From contig NZ_JACCBG010000001.1 in assembly GCF_013409645.1 (NCBI RefSeq), positions 2,540,001-2,604,000 on the forward strand: DNA of 64,000 nt, written 5' to 3'. The notes below the pieces were generated by a model. It was given only the letters and a program-made list of their open reading frames with translations. It had not been told where the DNA came from and did no database searches. Made by a program: the position numbers and the translations under genes. The DNA is from Nocardioides panaciterrulae (GTDB lineage: Bacteria > Actinomycetota > Actinomycetes > Propionibacteriales > Nocardioidaceae). Each line of letters starts with the position of its first letter. The stretch's first letter is position 1. This document shows, in pieces, positions 17,968-27,340 of the stretch.

Positions 17968-18536
17968 AGCCCGGGCGCGCCCCACAGCGCGAGCCAGCGG
18001 CTGAGCTCCTGCTCGACCGGCAGCTCGCCGGCGAGCTGGTCGCGCACCTGGATCTCCAGCAGGTTGTCGCGCTGCTGCGGACCGCGCGGCGCGAACGGGT
18101 AGAAGGTGCCCTGCTTGTAGAGGTACACGAGGCCGACCCGGCGCCCCGCGGCGTCGGCGAACGGCACCAGCGAGCACAGCAGCCCGGAGCCGAACCCCTG
18201 CGCCTCCAGGCTGGTGTTGACGGCGTGCAGGTCGGTGCACAGCCCGGAGGTGTCGTCGGGGTCGCGGTGCGCGACCAGCCAGGTGAAGCCGAAGTCGTCG
18301 CGGGCCACGGTCACGTCCGGCGCCGCCGGGTCGTCGTTGAGCAGCGCCACGAAGTCGTCCTGGGTCTGCTGGAAGGCCGCACCGGCGGCCGCCCGGTAGC
18401 AGACCGCCCCCTCCCCCGTGGGACGCAGGCCCAGCGCGGTCTGCAGCGTGATCGCGGCGCTCGGCACCAGGAACAGCGAGTCGAGGTTCGCGGCCTTGGG
18501 GCGCGTTCGTCCCGTGATGACGTCCCAGAGACCCAT
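17964..18536 (-). CDS. pspAB: PspA-associated protein PspAB
   Basis: A 190-residue soluble protein. Its opening MGLWDVITGRTRPK and the order pspA-pspAA-htpX-pspAB identify it as the actinobacterial PspA-associated protein PspAB; its biochemical role is unknown. The ATG shares one base with the htpX stop and its stop overlaps the kinase start by 4 nt, so three genes are tightly coupled. Confidence 0.88.
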   Translation of the reverse strand: MGLWDVITGRTRPKAANLDSLFLVPSAAITLQTALGLRPTGEGAVCYRAAAGAAFQQTQDDFVALLNDDPAAPDVTVARDDFGFTWLVAHRDPDDTSGLCTDLHAVNTSLEAQGFGSGLLCSLVPFADAAGRRVGLVYLYKQGTFYPFAPRGPQQRDNLLEIQVRDQLAGELPVEQELSRWLALWGAPGL

Positions 18537-19471
18537 CAGAGCGCGCCACCGGCGTCGGGGCGACCGAGCTCGGCCTGGATCCGGGCGAGCTGCTCGAGAC
18601 GCTGCTCGAGCGTCGGGTGCGTGGAGGTCAGGGTGCTCAGCGAGACGCCACGGACCGCCGGCGCGATGAAGAAGGCGTTCATGGCGCTGGAGGCGCGCAG
18701 GTCCTTCTGCGGGATCAGGTTGATCTCACCGGTGATCTTCTGCAGGGCCGAGGCCAGGGCGCCGGGCTTCATCGTGAGGTACGCGCCGGAACGGTCGGCG
18801 GCCAGCTCGCGGTAGCGGGAGAGCAGCTTGAGCAGCAGGAAGCTGATCGCGTAGACGACCAGGCTGACGACCAGCACGATCAGCCAGACCGGCAGGCCGT
18901 TGTTGTTGTTGTCGCGACGGCCGCCGAAGAGGCCGAGGCCGCCGTACTGCGCCCCCCGCGTGAGCATGCCGGCGACGATGCCCGCCGAGGACGCGACGGT
19001 CATGACGAGCACGTCGCGGTGGGCGACGTGGGAGAGCTCGTGGGCGAGCACCGCCTCCATCTCCTCCGCGTCGAGCTTCTGCAGGATGCCGGTCGTCACG
19101 CACACCACGGACCGCTCCGGAGACCGGCCGGTGGCGAACGCGTTCGGCATGGGCGTGTCGGCCACCGCGACCCGAGGCTTGGGCATGTCCGCCAGCGCGC
19201 ACAGCCGGTCGATCATGCCGTGCAGCTCGGGGGCCTGCTGGGGGGTGACCTCGCGGGCGCGCATCGCCCGCATCGCCACCTTGTCGGAGCTGTACCACTG
19301 GAACCACGCCACGCCCAGGCCGGCGACGCCGATGAGCAGCGACAGGCCCGGCGACCGGACCGCAACCATCAGACCGACGATCACCACGACGAAGAGCGCG
19401 CCGAGGATGAACATCACCGCCGTCATCCGGGCGGTGAGCCCGGTGTCCTTGATGAACCGCGAGTGCGCCAT
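18536..19471 (-). CDS. htpX: HtpX-family membrane zinc metalloprotease
   Basis: A 311-residue M48 protease. Two N-terminal membrane helices (about 15-38 and 41-60) precede the zinc motif HELSH (His144, Glu145, His148), and a second membrane region (about 180-215) precedes the third-ligand region RELAADRSG. These proteases degrade damaged membrane proteins. It is 47 nt after pspAA and immediately before pspAB, consistent with an envelope-stress operon. The length is normal for the family. Confidence 0.95.
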   Translation of the reverse strand: MAHSRFIKDTGLTARMTAVMFILGALFVVVIVGLMVAVRSPGLSLLIGVAGLGVAWFQWYSSDKVAMRAMRAREVTPQQAPELHGMIDRLCALADMPKPRVAVADTPMPNAFATGRSPERSVVCVTTGILQKLDAEEMEAVLAHELSHVAHRDVLVMTVASSAGIVAGMLTRGAQYGGLGLFGGRRDNNNNGLPVWLIVLVVSLVVYAISFLLLKLLSRYRELAADRSGAYLTMKPGALASALQKITGEINLIPQKDLRASSAMNAFFIAPAVRGVSLSTLTSTHPTLEQRLEQLARIQAELGRPDAGGAL

Positions 19472-19518
19472 GGGTCAAGTCAAGCAGTGATCGACAACTG
19501 TGTGAGCGAGTTGCGGCC

Positions 19519-19797
19519 TCAGCCCGGAATGAGTCCCTCGTCGGTGAGCAGACCACGCACCTCGTCGAGGGTCGCGTCGGCCGGAGGCAGAATCGAGTCG
19601 GACTCGTCGAGCGCCTCAGCGGGGTGGGGCGCACCGGCGCCACGCACGCCGTCCAGCAGCGCGGCCAGCGCCGAGGTGAAGGTCGCGGCGTCGCCGGACT
19701 CCACCGCAGCCTCCACGGCCGCGTCGAGCTCGTTGAGCCGGGTCACGGCGTCCTGGGGCACGTCGAACTGTCCCTCGCCCAGGATCCTGACGATCAC
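19519..19797 (-). CDS. pspAA: PspA-associated protein PspAA
   Basis: A 92-residue acidic protein beginning MIVRILGEGQFDVP, a typical PspAA opening. It overlaps the pspA stop by 4 nt. No catalytic motif is visible; it is thought to work with PspA at the membrane. The identification rests on length, opening motif and the psp gene order. Confidence 0.88.
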   Translation of the reverse strand: MIVRILGEGQFDVPQDAVTRLNELDAAVEAAVESGDAATFTSALAALLDGVRGAGAPHPAEALDESDSILPPADATLDEVRGLLTDEGLIPG

Positions 19798-20579
19798 GAC
19801 CGGCCTCCCTCACCGGTCGTGCGCTCGCCCTCGGGGCGCAGCACGTCGGCGCCGTCCTGGCCCGGCTCGATGGCCTGCGGCTGGGCACCGGCCTTGAGCC
19901 GGGCGAGCTCGGCCTCGACGTCGGACTGGGAGCTCATCGACTCCAGCTCCCGCGCGATGTCGTCGCCGCCGTGGGGCGCCGAGACGTCCTCGAGCGCGCC
20001 CGAGGCGATCAGCTCGTCGATGGCGCCCGCGCGCGCCTGCATCTGCGCGGTCTTGTCCTCGGCCCGCTGGATGGCCATGCCGACGTCGCCCATCTCCTCG
20101 CCGATGCCGGACATGGCCTCGTTGATCCGGGTCTGGGCCTCGGCGGCGGTGTAGGTCGCCTTGATCGTCTCCTTGCGGGTGCGGAAGGACTCCACCTTCG
20201 CCTGCAGCCGCTGCTGGGCCAGCGTGAGCTTCTCCTCCTCGCCCTGGAGCTGGGCGTGCTGGGCCTGGAGGTCGTTGATCTGGCCCGTCAGGCCCGACTT
20301 GCGGGTCAGCGCCTCGCGGGCGAGGTCCTCGCGGCCCATCGAGATCGCCTTCTGGGCCTGGTCGGTGAGCTTCGCCGACTGCTGCTCGAGCTGGTTGACC
20401 TGGAGCTCGACCCGCTTGCGGCTGGTCGCGACGTCGGCGACGCCGCGGCGCACCTTCGAGAGCAGGTCCAGCTGCCGCTGGTAGCTGTAGTCGAGGGTCT
20501 CGCGGGGGTCCTCGGCCCGGTCCAGGGCCTTGTTGGCCTTGGACCGGAAGATCAGGCTGATGCGCTTCATGAGGCTCAT
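19794..20579 (-). CDS. pspA: PspA/IM30 family membrane stress protein
   Basis: A 261-residue, largely coiled-coil protein. It opens with the amphipathic MSLMKRISLIFRSKAN typical of PspA/IM30, then long heptad-rich helices (about 25-185) and an acidic flexible tail. PspA proteins assemble on damaged membranes and keep the proton barrier. First gene of the five-gene operon ending in the GAF histidine kinase; the 125-bp gap to the divergent DUF3043 gene should hold its promoter. Confidence 0.95.
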   Translation of the reverse strand: MSLMKRISLIFRSKANKALDRAEDPRETLDYSYQRQLDLLSKVRRGVADVATSRKRVELQVNQLEQQSAKLTDQAQKAISMGREDLAREALTRKSGLTGQINDLQAQHAQLQGEEEKLTLAQQRLQAKVESFRTRKETIKATYTAAEAQTRINEAMSGIGEEMGDVGMAIQRAEDKTAQMQARAGAIDELIASGALEDVSAPHGGDDIARELESMSSQSDVEAELARLKAGAQPQAIEPGQDGADVLRPEGERTTGEGGRS

Positions 20580-20704
20580 GGGGTGTGCGGTCCCTCTTCT
20601 GCTGGTTCTCGGTGTATGTCAACCCTAGGCGCAAAACCAAGGCGGTGCGAGGACCTCGGTAGGGTTGGGTCCGCCGTACCACCACCACTCCCGAAGGCCC
20701 CGCG

Positions 20705-21298
20705 TTGTTCCGTCGCAGCAAGACCGAGTCCACCGACGCCACTGTCACCGATCCGGCCCAGGCCCGGCCCGGCGGCAAGGGGCGTCCCACGCCGACCCGC
20801 AGGGAGGCCGAGGCCGCCGCGCGCGCCCGGGCCAAGGCGCCGACCTCTCGCAAGGAGCTCGCGCGGGCCCAGCGGTCCTCCCGTGCGGAGTCCAGCCAGC
20901 AGGTCCGTGCGGCGATGAAGGCCGGCGACGAGCGTTACTACCTGCCGCGCGACAAGGGCCCGGTGCGCCGGTTCGTCCGCGACTTCGTCGACAGCCGCTT
21001 CTCCCTCATCGAGCTGATGGTGCCCCTGCTCGTGGTGACGATGGTGCTCGGCTACTCCGGGAGCACCCGGCTGGCCGCGATCGGCAACATGGTGCTGATG
21101 GGCACGATCCTGCTCGTGGCCGGCGACATGCTGTTCCTGCGCTTCCGGCTGGGCCGCGAGCTCGCCCGGCGGTTCCCCGACGAGCCGACCAAGGGGCTCA
21201 CCTACTACGCCATCACCCGGGCCCTGCAGATGAAGTTCATGCGGCTGCCCAAGTCCAAGGTCAAGATCGGGCAGAAGCTGCCCGAGCACTACCGCTGA
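20705..21298 (+). CDS. DUF3043 family membrane protein
   Basis: A 197-residue protein starting with TTG. About 85 charged N-terminal residues contain a basic stretch, followed by two hydrophobic helices (about 102-118 and 124-145) and a basic C-terminus ending KIGQKLPEHYR. The layout fits the actinobacterial DUF3043 family, whose function is unknown. TTG is inferred because the conserved opening FRRSK follows immediately. A -10-like TAGGGT at 20660-20665 lies about 40 nt upstream, giving a short leader. Confidence 0.85.
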   Translation: MFRRSKTESTDATVTDPAQARPGGKGRPTPTRREAEAAARARAKAPTSRKELARAQRSSRAESSQQVRAAMKAGDERYYLPRDKGPVRRFVRDFVDSRFSLIELMVPLLVVTMVLGYSGSTRLAAIGNMVLMGTILLVAGDMLFLRFRLGRELARRFPDEPTKGLTYYAITRALQMKFMRLPKSKVKIGQKLPEHYR

Positions 21299-21304
21299 GC
21301 ACCA

Positions 21305-21338
21305 CGAAGGCCGCCCCGGGACCCCGGGGCGGCCTTCG
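21305..21338 (+). terminator. Bidirectional terminator between DUF3043 and aldo/keto reductase genes
   Basis: CGAAGGCCGCCCCGGG (21305-21320) is complementary to 21323-21338, 6 nt after the DUF3043 stop and 20 nt past the stop of the convergent reductase gene. Confidence 0.85.
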
Positions 21339-21357
21339 TCGTACGACGGTCCCGCGC

Positions 21358-22362
21358 TCAGAAGTCCCGGCGGGCCGGCGACTGGGTCTTCGCCGGGTCG
21401 CGCTCCACGACCGGGTCGAGCACCTCGTCGATCGCCTTGAGGGTGGCCGGGTCCAGCTTGACGCCCGCCGCCTTGACGTTCTGGGTCACCTGCTCGGGGC
21501 GGCTGGCCCCGATGATGGCGGCCGAGACGTTGTCGTTCTGCAGCACCCAGGCGACGGCCAGCTCGGCCATGCCCAGGCCGGCCTCCTCCGCGATCGGCAC
21601 GAGCCGCTGGACCCGCTCGAGCACGTCGTCGTCCATCCACCGCTTGATCATGTTCGCGCCACCCTTGTCGTCGGTGGCCCGCGAACCCGCCGGCGGCTGC
21701 TCCCCCGGCTTGTACTTGCCGGTCAGCACGCCCTGGGCGATCGGCGACCAGACGATCTGGCCCACCCCGAGCTCCTCACAGGCGGGGACGACCTCGGTCT
21801 CGATGACCCGCCACAGCATGTTGTACTGCGGCTGGTTCGAGACCAGCGGGACGTGCAGCTCCCGGGCCAGGGCGTGCGCGGCGCGGATCTCCTCCGCCCG
21901 CCACTCCGAGACGCCGATGTAGAGCGCCTTGCCCGCGCGCACGACGTCGGCGAAGGCCTCCATCGTCTCCTCGAGCGGGGTCTCGTAGTCGTACCGGTGG
22001 GCCTGGTAGAGGTCGACGTAGTCGGTCCCGAGCCGTCCCAGCGAGCCGTCGATCGACTCCATGATGTGCTTGCGCGAGAGGCCGTGGTCGTTGTGCTTGC
22101 CCGGGCCGGTGGGCCAGTAGACCTTGGTGAAGATCTCCAGGCCTTCGCGGCGCTCCCCCTGCAGCGCCTTGCCGAGCACCGACTCCGCCTTCGTGTTCGC
22201 GTACACGTCGGCGGTGTCGAACGTCGTGATCCCCTCGTCGAGGGCTTGGCGGACGCACGCGGTGGCGGCCTCCTCCTCGACCTGGGAACCGTGGGTGAGC
22301 CAGTTGCCGTACGCGATGGCCGAGATCTTCAGGCCACTCGCTCCGAGGTTGCGGATCTCCAT
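21358..22362 (-). CDS. Aldo/keto reductase family oxidoreductase
   Basis: A 334-residue NADPH-dependent reductase of the AKR family, closest in pattern to the YghZ/Kv-beta subgroup. The catalytic tetrad can be read: Asp in TFDTAD, Tyr in VYAN, Lys in FTKVYWP and His in YQAHRYD; SEWRAEEI and QPQYNML line the cofactor pocket. The substrate is unknown; aldehydes or ketones are expected. A TAGGTT -10 exactly 6 nt before the ATG predicts leaderless transcription. Confidence 0.92.
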   Translation of the reverse strand: MEIRNLGASGLKISAIAYGNWLTHGSQVEEEAATACVRQALDEGITTFDTADVYANTKAESVLGKALQGERREGLEIFTKVYWPTGPGKHNDHGLSRKHIMESIDGSLGRLGTDYVDLYQAHRYDYETPLEETMEAFADVVRAGKALYIGVSEWRAEEIRAAHALARELHVPLVSNQPQYNMLWRVIETEVVPACEELGVGQIVWSPIAQGVLTGKYKPGEQPPAGSRATDDKGGANMIKRWMDDDVLERVQRLVPIAEEAGLGMAELAVAWVLQNDNVSAAIIGASRPEQVTQNVKAAGVKLDPATLKAIDEVLDPVVERDPAKTQSPARRDF

Positions 22363-22368
22363 GCCCCG

Positions 22369-22374
22369 AACCTA
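22369..22374 (-). promoter_or_regulatory. -10 hexamer of the aldo/keto reductase gene (leaderless)
   Basis: On the minus strand TAGGTT lies exactly 6 nt before the ATG at 22362. Confidence 0.6.
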
Positions 22375-22490
22375 GGGGTCCGCACCAAGTCCGGGACCCG
22401 CCGTACCCGGGAGCACCCTGGGGGCCCGCACGCATGGCGCTGGTGGGGCGCTGGTCGGGGCGCTGGGCGGGGCGCTGGTTGGATGGGTCC

Positions 22491-23033
22491 ATGACGGGAC
22501 CCATCTCCGACGTGTCCGTGCGGGTGGCGTGGGCCGACGACGCGGCCGCCATCGCCGACCTGCAGCTGCGGGCCTGGCGCCAGCAGTACGCCGGGGTGCT
22601 GCCGCCGGACGCCCTGCCCGCCGCGGACACGGCCGCCGCGGCGTGGCAGCAGTCGCTGGCCCGCCCCGGAGACGCCCGCAACCGCGTGCTCGTCGCCCTC
22701 GAGCGCAACCGGGTCGTCGGCTTCGCGATCACCTGCCCCGCCGGGGACCCCGACAGCGACCCGGCGTCGGACGCCGAGCTGATGGAGTTCACCGTCGACC
22801 CCGACGAGCTTCGCCGCGGCCACGGGTCCCGCCTGCTCCAGGCCGCCGTCGACACCATGCGGGCCGACCGGTTCCAGCGGGCCGTGCTGTGGGTCGGCTC
22901 CACCGCCGACGAGCTGCGGACCTTCCTCGAGGGCGCGGGCTGGGCGCCCGACGGGGCGCACCGCGAGCTCGACGCGACCGTCCCCGGCTCCGCGACCGTG
23001 CGGCAGGTCCGCCTACACACCGCCCTGGCGTGA
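22491..23033 (+). CDS. GNAT-family acetyltransferase, substrate unknown
   Basis: A 180-residue single-domain GNAT protein. The acetyl-CoA loop is RRGHGSRLLQ, preceded by an acidic beta strand (AELMEFTVDP). ATG at 22491 starts the typical domain (VRVAWADDAAAIADLQ); upstream in-frame codons run through a short GGGGCGCTGG repeat and are probably not translated. TTGGAT lies 6 nt before the ATG and may be a weak leaderless -10. Followed by azlC after 10 nt. Confidence 0.82.
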   Translation: MTGPISDVSVRVAWADDAAAIADLQLRAWRQQYAGVLPPDALPAADTAAAAWQQSLARPGDARNRVLVALERNRVVGFAITCPAGDPDSDPASDAELMEFTVDPDELRRGHGSRLLQAAVDTMRADRFQRAVLWVGSTADELRTFLEGAGWAPDGAHRELDATVPGSATVRQVRLHTALA

Positions 23034-23043
23034 CGGGGCGCCC

Positions 23044-23751
23044 GTGACCGCGTTGTCCCCCGCGGAGCGCACCTCGATCGTCCGCGACAGCCTCGGCGTC
23101 GGCCTGGCCACCGGGGCGTACGGCGTGTCCTTCGGCGCCGTGGCGGTGGCCACGGGGCTCTCGGTGGCCCAGACCTGCGCGCTGTCGCTGGTGATGTTCA
23201 CCGGCGCCTCCCAGTTCGCGCTCGTGGGCGTGCTGGCCGCCGGCGGGGCGCCGCTCTCGGGCGCGCTCACCGCGCTGCTGCTCGGCACCCGCAACACGCT
23301 CTACGGGCTGCGGCTCGCGCCGCTGCTGCGCTGGGCGGGCCTCCGCCGGCTGGCGGCGGCGCACGTCGTCATCGACGAGTCGACCGCGATGTCGGTCAAC
23401 CGCACCAGCAGCGCGGCCGCCCGGGTCGGTTTCCTCGCGACGGGCTGGTCGGTCTTCGTGCTCTGGAACACCGCCACGCTCCTGGGGGCGCTGGCCGGCA
23501 ACGCGCTCGGCGACCCGCGCACCTACGGACTGGACGCCGCGGTCGGTGCCGCGTTCCTCGCGCTGCTCTGGCCGCGGCTGGCCGACCGCCGCAACCAGCT
23601 GGTCGCGGTCGCCGCCGCGGCGGTCGCGCTGGGCGTCGTCCCCGTGGTGCCCGCAGGCGTCCCGGTCCTCGCCGCGGCCGGCGTCGCACTGCTGGTGGGT
23701 GCGCTGAGCAGGCGCCCGGACCCCACGGAGATCCCGGAGGAACCCCGATGA
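23044..23751 (+). CDS. azlC: AzlC-family branched-chain amino acid exporter, large subunit
   Basis: A 235-residue protein with about seven membrane segments. The AzlC hallmarks are GAYGVSFGAVAVATGLS near residue 25 and FTGASQFALVG near 55. It forms an exporter for branched-chain amino acids with the small AzlD protein encoded next, which overlaps by 4 nt. GTG 23044 directly precedes the conserved region. The exact substrate is not proven by sequence. Confidence 0.92.
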   Translation: MTALSPAERTSIVRDSLGVGLATGAYGVSFGAVAVATGLSVAQTCALSLVMFTGASQFALVGVLAAGGAPLSGALTALLLGTRNTLYGLRLAPLLRWAGLRRLAAAHVVIDESTAMSVNRTSSAAARVGFLATGWSVFVLWNTATLLGALAGNALGDPRTYGLDAAVGAAFLALLWPRLADRRNQLVAVAAAAVALGVVPVVPAGVPVLAAAGVALLVGALSRRPDPTEIPEEPR

Positions 23752-24056
23752 GCGACACCGTGGCCTGGGTGACGGTGCTGGGCGCGGGGATCGGCTGCTA
23801 CCTGCTCAAGCTCGCCGGCCTGGCGGTCCCGCCGCGGGTACTCGACCACCCCGCGGTCGAGCGGGTCGCCGACCTGATCCCGGTCGCGCTGCTCGCCGCC
23901 CTGGTGGCCGTGCAGGTGCTCTCCACCGGTCACGAGCTGGTGGTCGACGCCCGGCTCGCCGGGCTGGTCGTCGCGGTCGGCCTGCTGCTGCTCCGCGCGC
24001 CGTTCCTGGTGGTGGTCGTCGCCGCGGCCCTCACCGCGGCCCTGCTCCGCCTCTGA
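23748..24056 (+). CDS. azlD: AzlD-family branched-chain amino acid exporter, small subunit
   Basis: A 102-residue protein with three to four membrane segments, including YLLKLAGLAVPPRVL typical of AzlD and the following RVADLIPVALLAALV. It overlaps the azlC stop by 4 nt (ATGA), so the two transporter subunits are translationally coupled. Confidence 0.9.
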   Translation: MSDTVAWVTVLGAGIGCYLLKLAGLAVPPRVLDHPAVERVADLIPVALLAALVAVQVLSTGHELVVDARLAGLVVAVGLLLLRAPFLVVVVAAALTAALLRL

Positions 24057-24061
24057 CCCGC

Positions 24062-24161
24062 CGGGTCGAGTTGGGCCCGGCCGCGCAATTGCGCCCCGGG
24101 AGGCCCAACTCGACACGGCGCGAGGCCCAACTCAACCCGGCGCGAGGCCCAACTCGACCCG
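24062..24161. repeat. Hairpin region with one left arm and three alternative right arms
   Basis: CGGGTCGAGTTGGGCC (24062-24077) can pair with any of three successive copies of GGCCCAACTC-A/G-AC at 24102-24114, 24124-24140 and 24146-24161. The right arms repeat every 22 bp. The region fills the gap between convergent azlD and the M4 protease gene and may act as a bidirectional terminator. Confidence 0.8.
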
Positions 24162-24178
24162 CGGGGAAGGGCGGGCGG

Positions 24179-25780
24179 TCAGCTGACGTTGACCGCGCTC
24201 CAGGCCGCGGCGACTGCGGCGTACTGCGTGCTGCCGCTGCCGTAGAGGTCCTTCGCTGCGCTCAGCGTCGCGCTGCGTGCCCCTGAGTAGTCCGTGCTGG
24301 AGGTCATGTAGACCGTCAGCGCGCGGTACCAGATGGCGGCTGCGGCGTCGCGACCGATGCCGGTGACCGTCGAGCCGTCGCAGGTCGGGCTGTCGTAGGA
24401 GACGCCGTTCAGCGTCTTGGCACCCGAGCCCTCCGAGAGCAGGTAGAAGAAGTGGTTGCCGATGCCCGAGGAGTAGTGCACGTCCGCCGAGCCCGCGGTG
24501 GAGCTCCAACAATTGAACGAGGAGCCGTCCGACGCGGGGTCGTCCATCCGGCGGAAGCCGAGGTGGTTCTTGAGGTCGAACTGCTCGCCGATCAGGTAGT
24601 CGCCCGGGTCGTTGGCGTTGTTGGCGAAGAACTCCACCATGGTCCCGAAGATGTCCGAGGTGGACTCGTTCAGCCCGCCGGACTCGCCCGAGTAGGTCAG
24701 GCCGGCGGTGTTCTCGGTGACGCCGTGCGACATCTCGTGCCCGGCCACGTCGAGGGAGACCAGCGGCCCGTAGCTGCTGCCGTCCCCGTCGCCGTAGGTC
24801 ATCTTGGTGCCGTCCCAGAAGGCGTTGACGTAGCCGTTGCCGTAGTGGACCCGGTTGTAGGAGCCCTGGCCGTTGCCGAAGATGCCGTCGCGACCGAAGG
24901 TCTGCTTGTAGAAGTCCCAGGTCTCGTTGCTGCCGTACTGCGCGTCGGCGCCGGCCGTGGCCCGGTTGCTGTTGCTGCCGTTGCCGAACGTCGTCGTGCT
25001 GCTGGTGATCAGCGTGCCCGTGGCGCAGTTGATGCCGAACAGCTGGCAGGCGTAGGAGTCGGACTTGTTCTTCATGTCGGTGGTGTAGGTGTTGCCCCGC
25101 ACCCCGTCGTTCTTCAGCTGGTAGGTCGAGCCGGACTTGGTGACGCTCAGCGGGACCGTGCCGCTGTAGAGCGTCTGGCCGGAGCCGTCCACGGTCTCGA
25201 TCTGCTGCTCGGTGCGCAGCACCCGGCCGCTGTGCGCGTCGACGTACGTCGCGAGCCGGCTCGGCGTGCCGTCCTGCTGGGTGCCGCCGCTGAGGACCTC
25301 CCACGCGAGCCGCGGGTGGGCGCCGGTGGCGTCGATGACCAGTCGCGGCGCCGTGGTGCTGTGCAGCCCGCTGATCGCCCGCGTGACCTTCGAGGGGGCC
25401 AGGGCGTGCGCGGTCGCGGTCGAGGCCGCCACCGACGGCCTGGTGCTCACGTCGACCGGCGCCCGCAGGGTCTGGCTGACGCCCTCCCAGGCCGCGCCCG
25501 GGCCGCGGTGGACGACGAGGTCGCCACCCAGAACCGGGATCCCGTCGACGGTGCGCTGCAGGCGCACGTGCGTCGCACCGTCGGCGTCGGTGATGACGTC
25601 GATCACCCGGAAGGCCTGGCCGTCCGTGGCGCGCGCCGCGGCCGGGTGGTGCTGGAGCGCCGTGATCGCGGCGGCCGCGACCCCCGGGCGGTGGGTGACC
25701 TGGCCGTTGGCCGCGGCCTGCAGCCCCAAGGTGCCGGCCGCGAGCACCGCGGCGGTGGCGAGACCCAGTGTCCTACGCAT
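24179..25780 (-). CDS. Secreted M4 family (thermolysin-like) neutral metalloprotease
   Basis: A 533-residue secreted zinc protease. A signal peptide (about 1-24) is followed by a propeptide (FTP/PepSY type, about 30-195) and the catalytic domain. The zinc motif HEMSH (His348, Glu349, His352) is followed by the third ligand Glu372 in GGLNESTSDIFG, and SADVHYSSGIGN carries the acid/base histidine region. Two cysteines (Cys245, Cys252) could form a disulfide. ATG at 25780 gives the signal sequence; GAGG lies just upstream. The open frame continues far upstream but overlaps dapB. Probable role: extracellular protein degradation for nutrition. Confidence 0.95.
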   Translation of the reverse strand: MRRTLGLATAAVLAAGTLGLQAAANGQVTHRPGVAAAAITALQHHPAAARATDGQAFRVIDVITDADGATHVRLQRTVDGIPVLGGDLVVHRGPGAAWEGVSQTLRAPVDVSTRPSVAASTATAHALAPSKVTRAISGLHSTTAPRLVIDATGAHPRLAWEVLSGGTQQDGTPSRLATYVDAHSGRVLRTEQQIETVDGSGQTLYSGTVPLSVTKSGSTYQLKNDGVRGNTYTTDMKNKSDSYACQLFGINCATGTLITSSTTTFGNGSNSNRATAGADAQYGSNETWDFYKQTFGRDGIFGNGQGSYNRVHYGNGYVNAFWDGTKMTYGDGDGSSYGPLVSLDVAGHEMSHGVTENTAGLTYSGESGGLNESTSDIFGTMVEFFANNANDPGDYLIGEQFDLKNHLGFRRMDDPASDGSSFNCWSSTAGSADVHYSSGIGNHFFYLLSEGSGAKTLNGVSYDSPTCDGSTVTGIGRDAAAAIWYRALTVYMTSSTDYSGARSATLSAAKDLYGSGSTQYAAVAAAWSAVNVS

Positions 25781-25898
25781 GGAGTTCCTCTCGTCGTGCC
25801 CGAAGTTGACGCGCTCCGTCAGCCGGGCTCGCACCCTGCGCGGTCGAAGCCCGCAGATCCTCGCAAGGGAGCAACGAGCGGGGGAACCACCAATCACC

Positions 25899-25927
25899 TG
25901 CAGGTTCGTGCAGCGCAGGAACCTGCA
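25899..25927 (-). terminator. Hairpin downstream of dapB
   Basis: TGCAGGTTC (25899-25907) pairs with GAACCTGCA (25919-25927), 60 nt past the dapB stop. It contains GCAGGAACCTGCAA, also seen at 49920-49933. The rest of 25781-25986 holds the M4 protease promoter region; no further feature is clear. Confidence 0.55.
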
Positions 25928-25986
25928 ACTCTGCCCACCCGGGGTCCGCGGGCGGGTGCGCGGGTGGGTGCGCCGTGGTCCGAGGC

Positions 25987-26751
<765 letters not shown>

Positions 26752-26801
26752 GCGGCGAGGTCCGATGACCGGGCGTCGGACCGTCTGGCAGGCTGTGCCC
26801 C

Positions 26802-27317
26802 ATGGTGGTGCAGACGATTCCTCCGCGGATCCGCTGGGCGGTCGAGATGATGGACATCCAGCCCGCCGACCACGTGCTGGAGATCGGCTGTGGACCGGGC
26901 GCCGGCGCCGAGCTGATCTGCAGTCGCCTGCAGAGCGGCAAGCTGTTCGCGATCGACCGCTCCGAGTCCGGGGTGGACCGCACCAAGCGCCGCAACGCCA
27001 AGTACGTCGACGCCGGGCGGCTCACCGTGCGCCAGATCGACCTGGCCACGCTGCGGGTCCCCGTGAAGCGCCTGACCAAGGTCTTCGCGTTCAACGTCAA
27101 CCTGTTCTGGGTGCGCGACTGCGCCGACGAGGTCGCCCTGCTGCACGAGCGGGTGCTGCCCGGCGGCGCCGTCTACCTGTTCTACGAGGCCAACCGCTCC
27201 GAGCTGGTGCCCACGATGGTGCAGAAGACGTCCGCCGCGCTCTCCGGCGCCGGGTTCCGGGTCTCCGTGGTGGAGCAGAAGGCCCCCGCCGTGGTCGGCA
27301 TCATCGGGAAGCGTTGA
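26802..27317 (+). CDS. Class I SAM-dependent methyltransferase
   Basis: A 171-residue protein of the Rossmann methyltransferase fold. Motif I reads VLEIGCGPGAGAEL (about 25-38), followed by the acidic LFAIDRSES strand end and the motif IV region KVFAFNVNLFW. The substrate is unknown. It is divergent from dapB, with 62 bp between start codons, and upstream of the SatD operator region. Confidence 0.85.
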   Translation: MVVQTIPPRIRWAVEMMDIQPADHVLEIGCGPGAGAELICSRLQSGKLFAIDRSESGVDRTKRRNAKYVDAGRLTVRQIDLATLRVPVKRLTKVFAFNVNLFWVRDCADEVALLHERVLPGGAVYLFYEANRSELVPTMVQKTSAALSGAGFRVSVVEQKAPAVVGIIGKR

Positions 27318-27340
27318 GACCTGAGCCTTATCTCCCTTCA

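Noticed and set aside
24062..24161. Insertion sequence remnant
   Set aside because: No transposase frame and no flanking target duplication; only short repeated hairpin arms are present.
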